Shown: piece by piece, positions 22,301 through 37,300 of the stretch | Layout: each line of letters opens with the position of its first letter | Position numbering within the stretch: position 1 is the first letter of the stretch | DNA from: Hanleya hanleyi | Lineage: Eukaryota; Mollusca; Polyplacophora; Lepidopleurida; Hanleyidae | Assembly (NCBI GenBank): GCA_036873755.1 | Contig: JAVTVY010025033.1 | Location: 37,495-101,494, forward strand | Direction: 5' to 3' | Length of the DNA stretch: 64,000 bases | Made by a program: the position numbers and the translations under genes | The notes under the pieces: model-generated | Databases searched by the model: none | What the model was told of the DNA's origin: nothing | What the model saw: only the letters and a program-made list of their open reading frames with translations

Positions 22301-25300
22301 AAATACTGGACGGAATTTCCCCAAACTTGGATGGAAGCTTCATTGGGATGGATCTCTGATCTGATTGGGTTTTGGTGTGTGTGCGGGCTTGCGTCCTTGT
22401 CCAGTTTCGTCCTTCCGTCTGTCTACTTATACGAGCTAACAGCATAGGCTTCATGCCAGAGCGACAACTCAAGGGTCAAAGCAGAACCTCTAGTTCAACT
22501 TTGAATTATCGTTGATGATGGGCTCATCAAAGCATATTGCAGGAAGAAAAGTTTTAATGATGCGAGAAAGACAACACGATTTGCAAATTCGCAAAACATG
22601 CAAGGTGCTTAAACGATCCATAAAACTCTGGATTAGTTACAGTACGAAAAGTAACGCCAGTGACTTCGGGCCTTACGGACTAGTCTTTTGTGTTAAATGC
22701 CGTCATTTTCATCTGACGACGATACAGCTCACCAATCCCCAGTGTACGAGTTGTCACAGCGAAACAGCTTACCAATATATGAGTTGTAAGAGCATTTCCA
22801 TCATAGCTCTCTAGATTTGTATCTAATACCGCTTATGCCGGTGCTAGGGGCCGTGTGGTCATATCATCCAAGTTGCCACATGAACAGGTACAATAAAAGC
22901 GTACCTGAGATACAACATATATCACGAATAGTTAGATTCTTGGTATGTGCTTTAGAATAGTTTAACCGGAAGACTATACTGTGGAGTCATGTGACTCTGT
23001 CAGTATGTCGGCAACTCTTCCCACTTCCCTTATATGTGTTGTAATTACCTGCTATGGTATTTTCAGAGATGTATGATATTTATCAACAAACTAAAAAGAA
23101 ACTTGAGCGAAGATGCTAACCAATAACAATTGATTCAGAAGTAGCTTCTGTGAGGTCATTGAACTCATCACAGTATCTTGTGCCGACTCACGTGATTAAC
23201 AGTTAACTTCACTACTAATAAACCAAGACATATCCTGATATAAAATGATACATTTAGAAGCCAAATAACGTATACATTATAAGCTTCCAGAAATACTTCG
23301 CTCAAAACTTACACGTCGACCCTGATAAGAAAATGCATTGGCATATTCTAGAATATGCGAAACAAAGTTCTTTAGCAAAAAAATCTCACAAGAGAAATGT
23401 TCAGTGTGTATGTAGCTGACAAATCTTGGAAGTCAAGATATTAAACGGCCACATTGCTGGATTTAATGTTGGGCCCTACACTGCGAAAAAGTCTGTTGAA
23501 CCCATTTCGGCACCAGAATTGTGTTGACAATAACAGAATCTGTTTTAAAATCAACACGATTTGGTGTTGTAAACGGTACGATTTTTGTGTTGATATGTTC
23601 ATTTCAACACGAATTGTTGTTGATTCCAACACAGAATGTTTGTGTTGAAGTCATTTTAGCACCAAATTGTGTTAAAAAACAACACATTTTTTTCGCAATG
23701 GATACCATCCACGTATCCCTAAAATTGAAATCACGAAGTTGAAACCTCATGTAGAGCATCCCTAAAATGACATTGACTTATTTGCATAACATTTTATAGA
23801 GAATTTAGATGGTTAATAGTTTACTGTATTCAAATCAACATGGGCACCACCTGATTCGGTGCGCCATGAATGAGATATTGTCATTGACAACAAAGCCATG
23901 CATTATTGAAATGTCAGATGCTAGGGGCTTGATGTAGTGCTTATTTTATCATCCGTTTTCTTTTCTCAATCCAATCTGTCCCCATTCATGGATATTCATC
24001 GGAATCTCAGAAAGAAAAGAGTGGATACTCTCTCTCTCTCTCTCTCTCTTCTCAGGTTATCATATTGAGGGTATACAGCTTGTTTTATTCAAAACGCTGT
24101 GGGTATATCCAAAATGGCGGCTATGACGACCCGCACAAATGTATATACGCTTAATAAGGTTTGAATGACCGTGAAAGTGAATATAAATAGAACACGAATA
24201 TTTCTCTGGATTTTCACTTCTCGAATTACCACAACGTTTTTACTGAGCATGCCCCCAGATTATTAAAGTGAATTCACTTGGACATGCTAGAAGCAGTATC
24301 AGCGCAACCTGATAATAGATTTGTGATCAAAATTGAATTGAAATTTATTTCACCAATATTATAGAATATAGGATAATATTAAAACCCCATGGGTTTTGTT
24401 TTATCCCTGTGTGTCGATTTTATAGTGCTTTAAATACAGCGGTTGAATAAAAAAAGCATATTTATTTACATAATGTTGCTTCAGTTTCTTTCACGGACGT
24501 TTCGGAGCAGCACTCAAAATAGCAGGTAGGAGGTATAGTAGCTAATTATAAAATTGTCTTTTAATTTCATATTCGAAGAGAGAAATCGAAATACATTCTT
24601 TGAACTGGAGGGCAATTTGTTCCAGATCCTTGACCCTTTCACTTTGACTGTATAATTCCACCTCGTAGATTCAATTCTGCGTCCATTGTGTGCTTTGGCA
24701 TGACATTCCATCCCTTGGTGTATATTTTCTATCCTGTGGTGCAAAACGGCGGAGATAGGCGGATATTTATGTAGCCTATCAGGGGCCTATTTAATGATGG
24801 AAGCGATGTGATCACAATTCCCTCTCGGTCAAGATTCAGTTTTCCCAAAATATGCTACACAATTAGAGCTGTTGTGGGTAACTTGACAGATAAGCCCGCA
24901 ATATACCTCCGATTGGAGTCATTTTTATAATATCGTCCGTTCGTTTTTAATGAAATATACTGCCAAGATAACTAGTATACACTTCTGTTGTTGTAAAGTC
25001 AGTTAAAGATTAAAGACTCGATGATGAACTCAGCTGATCTATTGTATTGCGGTAGTCTATGCCACGGTGCACAACCAGCCATACCTTGGTGCGTGGAATT
25101 TTTGAAAGAATTGATTTCATTACATTTAGGATTCACGCATTTCACTGTTGAATAATTAAAAGAGAAATGATTTCAACTTTTCGTTCACTTTTGGATTCGT
25201 GGCCTGATCATCCACCAACAAGTCAGACTAGAAATACCATATAGTATTTTTATATACATATCGTAGCTTGCTGACGCTAGGCACATCTTAAAGATTACAC

Positions 25301-28300
25301 AACAATCAATTAAGAAGGGGGATTAACGGAAGCTTTATTATAATCTATCTACTTCTCAATACATGATATACAATAAAAGCGCGCCATATTAAGAACATAT
25401 ACGCATCTAAAAATACACATCGCGCCACAGATAAAACACATCGCTCCACAGATATCACTTTAGATTAGCATATTCATATTGCAGTAATTATTGATATTGC
25501 ATAAACAGTGCTAGCGCTCAGTGATAACCAATTTAGCAATAATAAATGTTACTGGACAGTTCAATATTTTGTGCACCACAATATATATAGAGTTCTTTCG
25601 CACCACAACCTTTGTAGGCAGTCACAGATGTCCTTTAAAAGTTCATAAATTGTTCCAGTAAAGAAAAGGAAAAAACGGGTAGAGGTGGGAGGGAAAAGCA
25701 TGCACTAACATGCATGTGTGCTGAGCGCGAACTGATTTACTGCTCAGCGAGACGGCATATATTGGCATAACATAGACCAATTGCACATGCGTAATTAGCG
25801 ATTTAAATATCTGTGACAGACGGCATACTTGTTGTGGCACTTTAAACTCTATTAACATGCTAATACTCCATAACTTGCCTTGTCTAGGGTCAACACACGC
25901 GTCACTTTTTTCCCAACGCGTCAGTCCATTTTCTTTTCGCAAACTTTTAGGCAGAGTAATCTCCGTGGACTAAAATGAGACTTTTCAACATGGATATGCT
26001 AAATTATGAGACATTAAATTTTAGGATAATTGACAAAAAGTATATCTCCCTACAACTTCTTAGTTTATTAACTACCGACCTGTCGCTGTGTATTCTGCCT
26101 TCGAGCCAAATGACACACATAGATCTACATATGTCTCAAGATTTGAAATAAAGCAGATAACACACAAAACAGGTCGAGTTAGTCTCCTGAGATAATGTTT
26201 GTACGATTTGTAGATTCCGGGTTCGAGATGACATCAGAATGAGGTCGAACGAGAACACGTACAATGATATATATAGCCGAAAATAGATCAAATACACGAG
26301 AAAGTTGTACAAAATATCTAGAATTTTGATCAGAATTTAGACTGGATCGTTTAGCTGCGAGTTTGACAACAGAGCTAGATTAACTGAATTAATTTAAGCA
26401 GATGAAGAATTTTGATGTTGCCATTCTTTTCCCAACCTCTATACCCCACATTTCCAGGGCAAGCCTCCCCAGATGATCGCCATCCGGAGCCTAATATTAT
26501 CAATATTTGATCACCACAATTGGTCATTAATTTTATTAGAGCATTCTGAGGGTCCGGAGCAGTGGAGTGAGGAGGTCGGGCTTCACATCATCAAGGAGGA
26601 GGGAGCAAGTGATGTCATCACCTGAAGTGACGTTATCACCAGAGGTGATGCAATCATCGGAAGTGACGTAATCACCGGAAATTACGCAATGACCGGATAT
26701 AACTTCACAAGTCAAGGTCAAATATTGAAAAACGGATGCAATGTTAAATTAGAAAGGTATAGGGAGCAATGAGAAGGGTATAGGGAGCAATGTGGAATGA
26801 GAAGGATATAGGGATCAATGTGAAATGTGACGAGAGAAGTGTGCAATGTGAGATGTGATTGATATAGAGAGCAATGAGAAAAATATCAGATGTGTAAGAT
26901 AAATAATATCTGGGCTTTAATCGAGAAAGCCACTCCAATATTATTGTTTGCATTAAGTGAAAGATTTCAGCCGTGGTTTTGCAAAGACAATACTATTTTT
27001 CTTCTAAGTGTATGATTAAGCAGGATATGGCGGATTGGATGAATGACCGGATGATGGAATGATTGGATGAATGTCCGGATGACAGGGTGTGGGAATGATT
27101 GGATGCATGACCGGATGTGGGAATGATTGGATGAATGACTGGATGACCGGATGGGGAAATGATTCGATGAATGACCGGATGGGGGAATGATTGGATGAAT
27201 GACCGGGTGACCGGATGGGGGAATGACCGGATGGGGGAATGATTCGATGAATAACCGGATGACCGGATGGGGAAATGATTGAAGGAATGACCGGATGACC
27301 GGATGGGAAATGATTGGTTGAATGAGCGGATGACCGGATGGGGAAATGATTGGATGAATGACCGGATGGGGAAATGATCGGATGAATGACCGGATGGGGG
27401 AATGATTGGATGAATGACCGGATGACCGGATAGGGAAATGAGTGGATGAATGACCGGATGGCCGAACGATTGGATGAATGGCCGAATGACCGTATGGGGG
27501 AATCATTAGATGAATGACCGTCTGCCCGGATGGGGGAATGATTGGATGAATGGTCGGATGACCGGATGGGGGAATGATTGGATGGATGACCGGATGGGGG
27601 AATGATTTGATGAATTACCGGATAGGGGAATGATTGGATGAGTAGCCGGATGACCGGATCGGGGAATGATTGGATGAATGGCCGGATGACCGTATGTGGA
27701 ATGATTGGATGAATGACCGTCTGACCGGATGGGGGAATGATTGGATGAATGGTCGGATGACCGCATGGGGGAATGATTGGACGGATGACCGGATGGGGGA
27801 ATGATTTGATGAATTATCGGATGGGGGAATGATTGGATGAATAGCCGGATGACCGGACGTGGGAATGATTGGATGAATGACCGGATGACCGGATGGGGGA
27901 ATGATTGGATAAAGACAGGCAAATCTTCTGCTCTTATTGTTTCAACCACATCTTTATATACCGATGGTATGTTTTCCAACAGAGACTTCACGATATGTAT
28001 GTATTTGAAAAATTGAAAGCTATTTTGTGGTGGAGTTATAATAGAAACAACAATACATCATGGGATATCATCCAGTTCCATAGCACGTGATTGGTCAATT
28101 CAAATTTTCAAAATGAAATCCGACATTTTCATTGGTTTGTGGAGAAAATTGTAAGAACATCCAATCAATCATAGAGTTTCTGTAATGGTTCATATATGGC
28201 TGTTTAACTAGGTATGAGTGAATCAACTTGTTCGCTGCTCTCTTAAACTGCATAGAATTATCATAACATTCCACATATTATAACAGGTCGCACTTAGGAA

Positions 28301-31300
28301 ACTTCGTGCGTCTGTTTGTGTGATTATTTCTAATAGAACTAGTATTTGCATTCCACACACCTGTGTACGTGTTTCAGTGTACGTATAGCATTTTGATAGA
28401 GATTTTAAGAAGTGGGACAGCAGTTGAATTCCGTATCTTAACCCAATTATTCAAGCGAGGCCTGTAGAAAACATGTTTCAATAAAATATAAGTGTGTAGC
28501 TATAGATTATTTTACGGTGTATACCAAAATGTAGGTCGCGAGAACCAAGTACCTTATTTTGCCGAACTTTCGAAAAATCTCTATTAATTTCAGTGCTGTG
28601 TGAACATTTGTGTTTGTTTTGTGAAGGTTTGACATGAGCTTCAAGAGATCCATAATACTTTTAGTGTCAAAGTCGCAGGTCCGCATGAATCTTATACTCT
28701 ATTAATCACAAACCTGTGCACTCACCAGCAGGGTCATTACTGGGGGTAGTTGTCACAGCTCCGTACGCTTCTATATGGGGAAATATGTTGAGCTTCAAGG
28801 CGCTTGATTTGAATATCCTGTTCAAATGTGTTAAAAGATGAAGTTAATATCCTTGCCTCCTCCGCGGATATGTGACGTAAACATGGGACAAACTCCTTTA
28901 ATAGCATATGCCGTGACGCTAATAAAGCTGATTTTTTTTCGAACCCAAACCCTGCAAAATCAAATTTTCTCGAAGTATACATACAAAATGTTACGATGGT
29001 CAGTTGCATAAAAATGGATTTATGCTCGAACAAAATGTGATCCCTGGCCTGTTTTGATATTTTGGAGGCATTTATAGTGGGGATTTTCTATTGTAACAAA
29101 TATATGACACCGCCCTATAAAAGTCTCAAAAATACCAAAATAGGCAGCTAGCGTTCACATTTTATTCGACCATCAATTCATTTTTATGCAACTTGCTACC
29201 ATATATTTGTCCAGGCTGATAATGCAGTTTGTACACTTAAAAAAAAAATTGATTTTGAACGGGGTTTTTTCAAAAAAAAAAAAAAATCCGCTTTATTACC
29301 GTCACACGCAAAGGGGTTTTTCTCACGTCCTTTTGATAGCTAAAAGCGATGACAAGTAATAGTGCCCGCTAAACATGTGCCCATATATAACCATAAGAAG
29401 AGTTATCGCCCGTGATGACTCGACGGCATGAAATTGCTAAATTGTTCAACATCGGGAGCTCCGGATTGGTAATTAATTACTATACTGTTCTACCAATCCC
29501 AGTGGGCTGTGACGAAAAGACCAATCGCAGATATCGACACTCTAGAGGCTGTCCAGTCATATTATACATTGCGATAATACGCGTGTGGATGCTGACGAAT
29601 AGCACCTAGGCTTGTTTCAGATTGATGGAGGTTCACGGTGTAAGAATCAGTTGCGGGTCCTGTTTTCTGCGATCCAGCTTTAAAATACCATCCATGGACA
29701 AGTGTACGAAACAATGCAGGGACCAAAATGGATTTGTAGTGCGCCCCTTTTGCCCATTATGTGGAGAAGTGTGCAAAGATGTTCGCCGCGCGCGCCTTCC
29801 TCGGAGGGGTGCCGATGTCTTTGGTTTACCAAAAGGATCGATCCTAGCGTGATGCTTCCAGTGTGTCGAGGTTTGTGACTGGACTTTTCCTCACATGCAC
29901 TGGTTGTACAATAATAATTATCAATCCGGAGTTCCCGGCAAAGGCGTGATGTCTCCAGTGTGGCGATGTCTGTGATGGATAACCAATTCTATTCCGATAT
30001 ACAGGGCGGGTAAAAACAATTTCCACCAGTGGTGTCTTATTTATCTAATTATAAATGTATTGTGTCTATGAATTTAACACATGGAAAGGTACTTCATCTC
30101 TGCTATATATATACATATATGCCTACGTCACAAGAAAGTCTTTTTTTTGCAATATTCTTTTTTTTTGTGATGCAGCCATAGATATGTATATATAGTGCGT
30201 AAAAGGTGGACATTTTTTTGCTACCCTGTAGATGCAGTCTTTTTTCAATTGATGGGACGAGTACTAGAACATAAGTAAAGATAATTTCCGGTGTATGGAT
30301 GTGTAAGAACCATGAAAAGCTGTCAATAAAACATATAAGTACAGCTTCAAATTATCCAACGTAGAAATATATTATGAAATGTTGTCAAAACCTTGTAAAT
30401 ATGTGTGTTTGAATTCTTAACACGAACACTATAAAAAATGCAACATCCGCGGTTTTTTATCAAGAGAGCAAAAACCACATGAAGATGGTAAGCACTGATG
30501 TGCTTGAAGATGTAGAGATGAATCGTTCTAACGTATTCACGGGCCTTACTGAGCACATTTAATGAACGCCTCATTGTGACAAGGCGATAAAAAACGATAT
30601 CACAAAACCATTCATTGAAAGTAGTTTTAGATCGTGGATGCTTCACTAAGGTATAGAGGTTCTACTATATGATGTATAATGGGTAACCTTTTGCTCAATA
30701 TTCTTTTAAATGGCCATCCTCCCCACAGCGCATGCTCCATTTCGCAGGCCCATTTATTATTAGACCCCCAGCGAGGTGGTTGTTAAATGGTTAGAGAGAA
30801 CTTCCTCTCAAAAATGGAGGTAAAAAAAGTCGTTTTTGCTAATCACTTTTGATTTATTCTTTATAACGCTTCTAAATCTTCAGGCGACTTAGCTTATATA
30901 CAGTTCCATGATGTAACAGTGATTTCCCAATGGATGTGTGCATAGTATTATTTTTAATAGAGAACAAACCGTGTCTATGATTATGCAAATTAGATAGACG
31001 ACAAATTTTTTTCGATACCATGCGATGCCGATATGTATATCAATGGTCGCCTATGACTTTTAGTTCGATATACCCTTGACTTTATTGGGCAAAATCGACC
31101 TTTTTAACCTCCAAACTATCCAACTCGTTTAATCGTTCAAGTCTGAGATAGCCTGGATGTGTTGCATTACGTGCATGTTGGCTCTGGTACCCTATTTTCC
31201 GACAAACAAATCTTGGGGAGCAAAATACTGTTTGACTTGATATATCATATTTGTTTTCAATCGGCAAGAACGGCAATCTAAAAAAGTTGCTCAGTCCGCT

Positions 31301-34300
31301 ATTTGATCGTCCTTTGTTAACCGATTAGCTCGATAGTGAAATCCATGTGTTAGATTTTAAAAACAGGGTTGGTTTCGCTATGTTGCCCGGTACAAATTGA
31401 GTGTCCCTTTATGGCAGACCACTATGGCTTCTCCAATGAATACGAATATATGCAGATCTTTTTATTTTATCAGTTTCAAATCTCTTGTCTTTATTGCACC
31501 ATGTAAGCGTCCTGTCTGTGTCTTGTGTGCTGTCCTCAGTGTTTGATAGGGTGGATGGATGGTGTCTGATTCCATGCTGCTTCAAAGATTTATTCTTTGA
31601 AGTAGCAGGAACGCAACTTGTCTGGGTGGTGCTTAGTTGGTTCTTAGCGATATAGCTGAAATAATGTTGAAAGCGACGTTAAATCCTATTCACTCACTCA
31701 CTCACTCGTTCTAGTTTTATTAATTCATATGTGGGAACGCAGTGAAGAATATTTATCTAGCTTCCATCGATTGGAAGGAAACCACTAAAAGTTGCAAGAC
31801 CCTGTATATTATATGCTTCGAGCCTTCGTCGTTGATATAGTTCTGACACGTAGTATAAAGCATCCCTTTCTGGATTAATATTCCAGATGGTCCTGCAAAA
31901 TGTACATACATATCTGGCATATCTAACGACAATTTGACCATTTCGATTCAATGACATTAGACTTATATATCGATGAATGCAAAATGTAGTTTATTTATAT
32001 AGTCCCGACCACAATGATTGGTGCATTGGTAAACAAATTCGAAACTTTGACAGAACAGAATAGTTCTGGTGAATCAGCAAACTCCGAACAGCGCAAGTTA
32101 GCTGAACGACTATCGTCTGGCTACAAGCACTGCCCGCAGTCGAATGCTCTAGCACAGACCCGAAGACCAGGGAACACACGTGGGTTTGTTACGATGAGAC
32201 TAATCACGCACATATGCAGCTTCCTACGCAAATAGATTCGTTGAGAACGGCGAGAAAATCAAGAATATATATGAACTTCTTTTTCGGTGTAAGCTATTTA
32301 TTAAATACTTTTGGGATATATTTGGTTGATGAAACAAAGGCTTTTAGCGGAAAGAAGGAAGGTATATATTGCGGAGTAATCTCAACGCTGAGAGCGTGTT
32401 AACGATATTTTCAATTGCGGGCAGTGCTTGTAGCCAGACGATAGTCGTTCAGCTGATTGATTCTGTTGACGGTTCGCGAATCTCCACAGGATTACCTATT
32501 GTATGAGCTTTTGTTGACGACCTGCTTTGTATTGGAATTCAAACAGACACATGATCAACATTTATAATTAATCTATGAAAATTACCTAGAATGTTAATGT
32601 GAACGAAAAGTGAATTTTCCGCTAAGTGACGATGGTAACTTTTATAAATTAAAAATTGTTTTGTGACCAAATGGTATGCTGGCTTTCTGCCACTGTATGC
32701 CTAGCTGTCGCAAGATTTTGTAAGCCATAAATCAAGAAATGGTGTCATTCTGTCACAAAGGGCAGTGTGAACACCACTTGACATAATTAATCCACAGCAA
32801 GTCTACTCACATGTGTTCTCTGGAGTATACGTCAGGAGATGTACGAGGCTGGGGTCTGACCTCAAAACTTGGTTCCTCCTGATTCAAAGACAACTTTTCT
32901 ACTAAAAGAGCCGCCCTGAAATGTCCGCCTGTATGTGTGTCTGTCTGTGACAAATAGCATCCGTGGACACCCTTGCAAGTGGTTTAGGACCCCCAAACTT
33001 GGTACACATATACCACGAGACAGTAGCTAGCTATAGTCCATAAATAATTCCTACAGCTTCATGAATTTCGTGTTTTTGTTTTTTTTTGGCTACATTACCA
33101 ACTGCTGGCGAAGTCCCTTCGGATGCCAGTTCTCATAGATAGCGTCTGTTGACAGCCTTCAAAGTGGTTTAGAGCTTCCAAAATACCTAAATGAAGAAAC
33201 TGTTAGTTACGTGACCCATGCCTATATGGGGCGAATAGGTAGCTGCTACCTGAATAATCAACTATTTTACTGTATTTTTTAAAGGATTTAAACTAGGGTC
33301 TCCAAATTGATATTACGTAATATTATGCAACTGGTGATTGTTCAGAAGCCTATCCCAGTTAAATAACCTTGACCTATTTTTCAAGGTCATTTACTGTTTA
33401 TTATGATATAACATGAAGAAATATTGCCAAGCTTCCAATGTATACATGTGGCGATGGTCCAGAGGTGATGTGCTGAAGATGACCAACCTTGTTCTAATTT
33501 ATCCAGGTCAGATTCTATTTAGTACGATATTTCATGAAGGATTATATCTACATTCTCCAAATTTACACCACATATGCCTTGACCTTGGCGTATTTTATTT
33601 TCTGAAGACCAAATCCTGTATGTCAAGTCTAAGAACACCAAATTCATGTTCCATATGCAACTAAGTTAAAATAGACCAGAAAATTGATCTATCCAATATC
33701 ATATTACTCAATCAATCTCAGTAAACCGCGATGGTATGCTCACGGAGATATTTTTCATATACATCGATGTTTACTCAGACTGATTACTCGATTTGATTAT
33801 GAGCTATGTAGTAGAGTATATTTATTAGTTCTAGGAATTTGGTCATTCTCTACCAAAACCTCCACGCAATTTTATCCCATCAATTAAGGACTTGGCAAAA
33901 TCTGACCTGGTTCAACTGGCTATTCCTAAAACGAGACAACTAGATAACATTTTTGTGAACATAAATGATGTTGTCAAAGTTCTAAAAATACGTGTTGCAT
34001 GATTGCTCAGTTTAGACAATATCTGCTAGCCGAGGGGTGTTGGAGCCCATTGAGCTATTCTGTTTCTCTCTGTCAAAACCTGATGATTTCTGACTTATAT
34101 TTCAATAGGTAAATTCTGTTAATATCATGCAGTATGCCTATTTTTACAGCAATTTTCTTTCTGACTTTCTTACAGGCGATCATTTGCGTATCAGAACTTT
34201 AATCATCCTTGGTGTTACTTCAGTAATACTCAATCAACATTAAAATTCGGCTACATACTAGGCTGGTTATATTCTAGTAACTATGATCTACTCGCAATAT

Positions 34301-37300
34301 CTCGGTCAATTTGTTCGGAACTCACAGGAAATTTATTAAGGATGAAAGATGCCTATAGAGATCAGATTTGAATTGATGTAAATAAACTCACCAGAACAAC
34401 GGATATATTTCCTCACAGAATTTATAGGGGGCGGTTCGTGCCAATTTTGTCGTCAATTTCTTCACTTATATCTTCTAAACTTTTCATCAAAAATATTTGA
34501 ACTTAGATTCTTTCAGTATATAGTGTTCAAATGGAAGAAGAAGGCCTACTTTGTTTAAATTTCGTTCTGCTATTGATTTACGATAATTGAGAGTTTTGAA
34601 CAATTTGAACAAGTGTGAAAAACGCCACAACTCCAACTAGAAGCATGGATAATATTTTAACGTAGGCAAACTTGGACAAAATGAGGCAGGCTTTTTCGGT
34701 TTGCTTATTATATATTATATATTGTAAAAATCAGAAAGTTCAACTATTTGATGGGAAGATTAGAATTTGTCAGCCATGAAAGTTGGAGACTAAATGTTTA
34801 CAAACCGTTCAATTTATAATCCAAAAATTCAGATAAAGTAATCAGAACTTGTGACATCACTATTATCACAAAATTCTAGATGTCTGAATTAATAACTTTC
34901 GAAAACACTCCTCTTAATTGGTGAGTTTATTTATAGCAATTCACTCGAGCAAACATTGATAAGGTGTCGAATATCTTCTCTCTATGAATTCTGGAACCTT
35001 AAAGCATCATGACCAAGTTATTCTCATTTATTCACGTTTAAACTTAAAACATGTTTGTTTATCGGTGAAAAGGAAAAAAGCGTAGTTTCCACATGGTAAA
35101 CGGTAGTTTCCACAGGGTAAAGTGGTAGTTTCCACAGGGTAAAGAGGTAATTTCCACAGGGTAAAGTGGTAGTTTCCACGGGGTAATGTGGTAGTTTCCA
35201 CAAGGTAAAGTGGTAGTTTCCACAGGGTAAAGTGGTAATTTCCACAGGGTAAAGTGGTAGTTTCCACAGGGTAAAGTGGTACTTTCCACAGGGTAAAGTG
35301 GTAATTTCCACAGGGTAAAGCGGTAGTTTCCACAGGGTAAGTGGTAATTTCCACAGGGTAAAGTGGTAGTTTCCACAGGGTAAAGTGGTAATTTCCACAG
35401 GATAAAGAGGTAATTTCCACAGGGTAAAGTGGTAGTGGTAATTTCCACAGGGTAAAGTGGTAGTTTCCACAGGGTAAAGTGGTAGTTTCCACGGGGTAAA
35501 GTGGTAGTTTCCACAGGGTAAAGTGTAGTTTCCACAGGGTAAAGTGCAGAAGTCAATGTCTTTTATTCTGCAATAAACTGCTGTGTTTCGTGCGCAAAAA
35601 GGTGCATGAATCAGCAAAAAAATGTATATTGTAAACGTTCAAAATCAAAGGTGAAATTGGGCTTTCGTCTGTTCTTGTTTCTGTTTGATCGCATACAATT
35701 TAATATGTTTGTTTTTTTTAGTATATTCACAACACCTTGAACCAAAGCGAATCTAGTGTTTTAAATTAAGATATAGAAAAAATAATATATTTTTCTAAAA
35801 AATCCATTTGTATTTAATTCAGATCGAAACCGAAGATATTGGCATCGATGTTGACACGCCACCGAAGAAGACGAAGAAAGACGACGACGATAGTGATGAA
35901 GACGAAGATGATGGAGATCAGAGCGCTTATTCTAAGATGATATTTTCCGTCCAAAATGGAATAAAGAATGGCTATGACGAACACAACGGTACTATCTGGA
36001 CCATTATATATATCGTGCTGGCTCTTCTATATTTCTGCTACTTTGGTTACTGCATGTATTACAAATATGGTGATGAGGGGTCGATAAGGTTATTGGTCAT
36101 CACTGTCATGGCCACGGTCTTTATAATTTGGAGTATCCTATGGTCATTTTCGGGCGACACAATAATGGCTCCGTGGAGACGTGCCAAGGAATCATTCAAA
36201 TCCAAGACACCAGAGGAGCAGAAGCGATCACTGAAAATTATTCACTGGTGAGTATTTCAATTATGTCCATTCTTTGCATGTTTACCAAGCGTTTTTCGTT
36301 CCGTGAAAGTTTGCAGAAAGCAACTATTCCAGTAGTGGACACACGAATTTCCTCATTTTTATTTCAGACACATTTGGAATTCATGATAACTGTCACACCA
36401 TATAACTTTTTCGATTACTGACGCGAAAGTTCTTTTATGGATGACGGGTGAACATTGAATGTCGGATCGGACTTTGCTACCTATATATAAATATTAACGG
36501 TGTTTAATGGGGCAATTATTGCACAAAGTCGGCTGTACACCACAGTGAAGGACTGTAGATCAGATGTCGCTCTTTCCGTGCAATACCTACTTCTATATAT
36601 AGAAATAAACGTATCACTGACACATCTTGCAAGGGAGAATCTACAGGGGCACAATCCTCTCCACAGCGCATGCTTCATTTCACAGGCTCATTTATCATCC
36701 CTGCCTCCAATAGCGGAAGTTGACATTCTAGTTGACGTTGCTATGACGTATAGGGGAAACCCACGTACGCACAGTTCAGTTTGAATCCGGTCGAACAACT
36801 CCATCAGTTTTGTACATGAGCGAACTACTTTACTAAAAGTAATCGAAATGTTCGGTAAAGATCTATTTTACTATATATGATGTCACTTCCGGCGATGTGC
36901 GCGCGGCCCCGAATCCAGTCCAAACATCTGACTGGTGGCTGGAGTATTATTAGACCCCTAGCGCGGTGGTTGCATGAGCACTTTTCATGGCAAGCGTCAG
37001 ATCTCACAGTACCAATTCGAAATTCGTATAAATAATAAAAGGCCGAGCAACATTTGGTAAGAGTCATCAGGGAGCACTTTCGGATTGGACGCATATATTT
37101 GCCCCTATTTGATTGCGTTATCCTTACACCGTTGTCATCCCCATACAGTGCACAAGTTCTATGATCATATCACTACCCAGTGACATGGACGGATGTCACC
37201 CCCCCCCCCCCCACACACACACATTCTGACCACCTAAAGTCACATGACACTATTTCCAGGATCTTATCTCTGTCAAGATACCCGCTCTCATGATTGTGTC

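Noticed and set aside
26967..27991. Minus-strand frames of 179 and 161 codons with HPVIRSFIQ repeats
   Set aside because: These are translations of the minisatellite at 27020-27910.
35024..35617. Three overlapping minus-strand frames of 154-197 codons reading LPCGNYHFT repeats
   Set aside because: All three frames are open at once because of the 22-bp minisatellite, so none is a gene.
35808..35822. ATG at 35808 as transporter start
   Set aside because: It lies within the splice acceptor region ttgtatttaattcag, and the phase-0 acceptor at 35822 fits an upstream exon.
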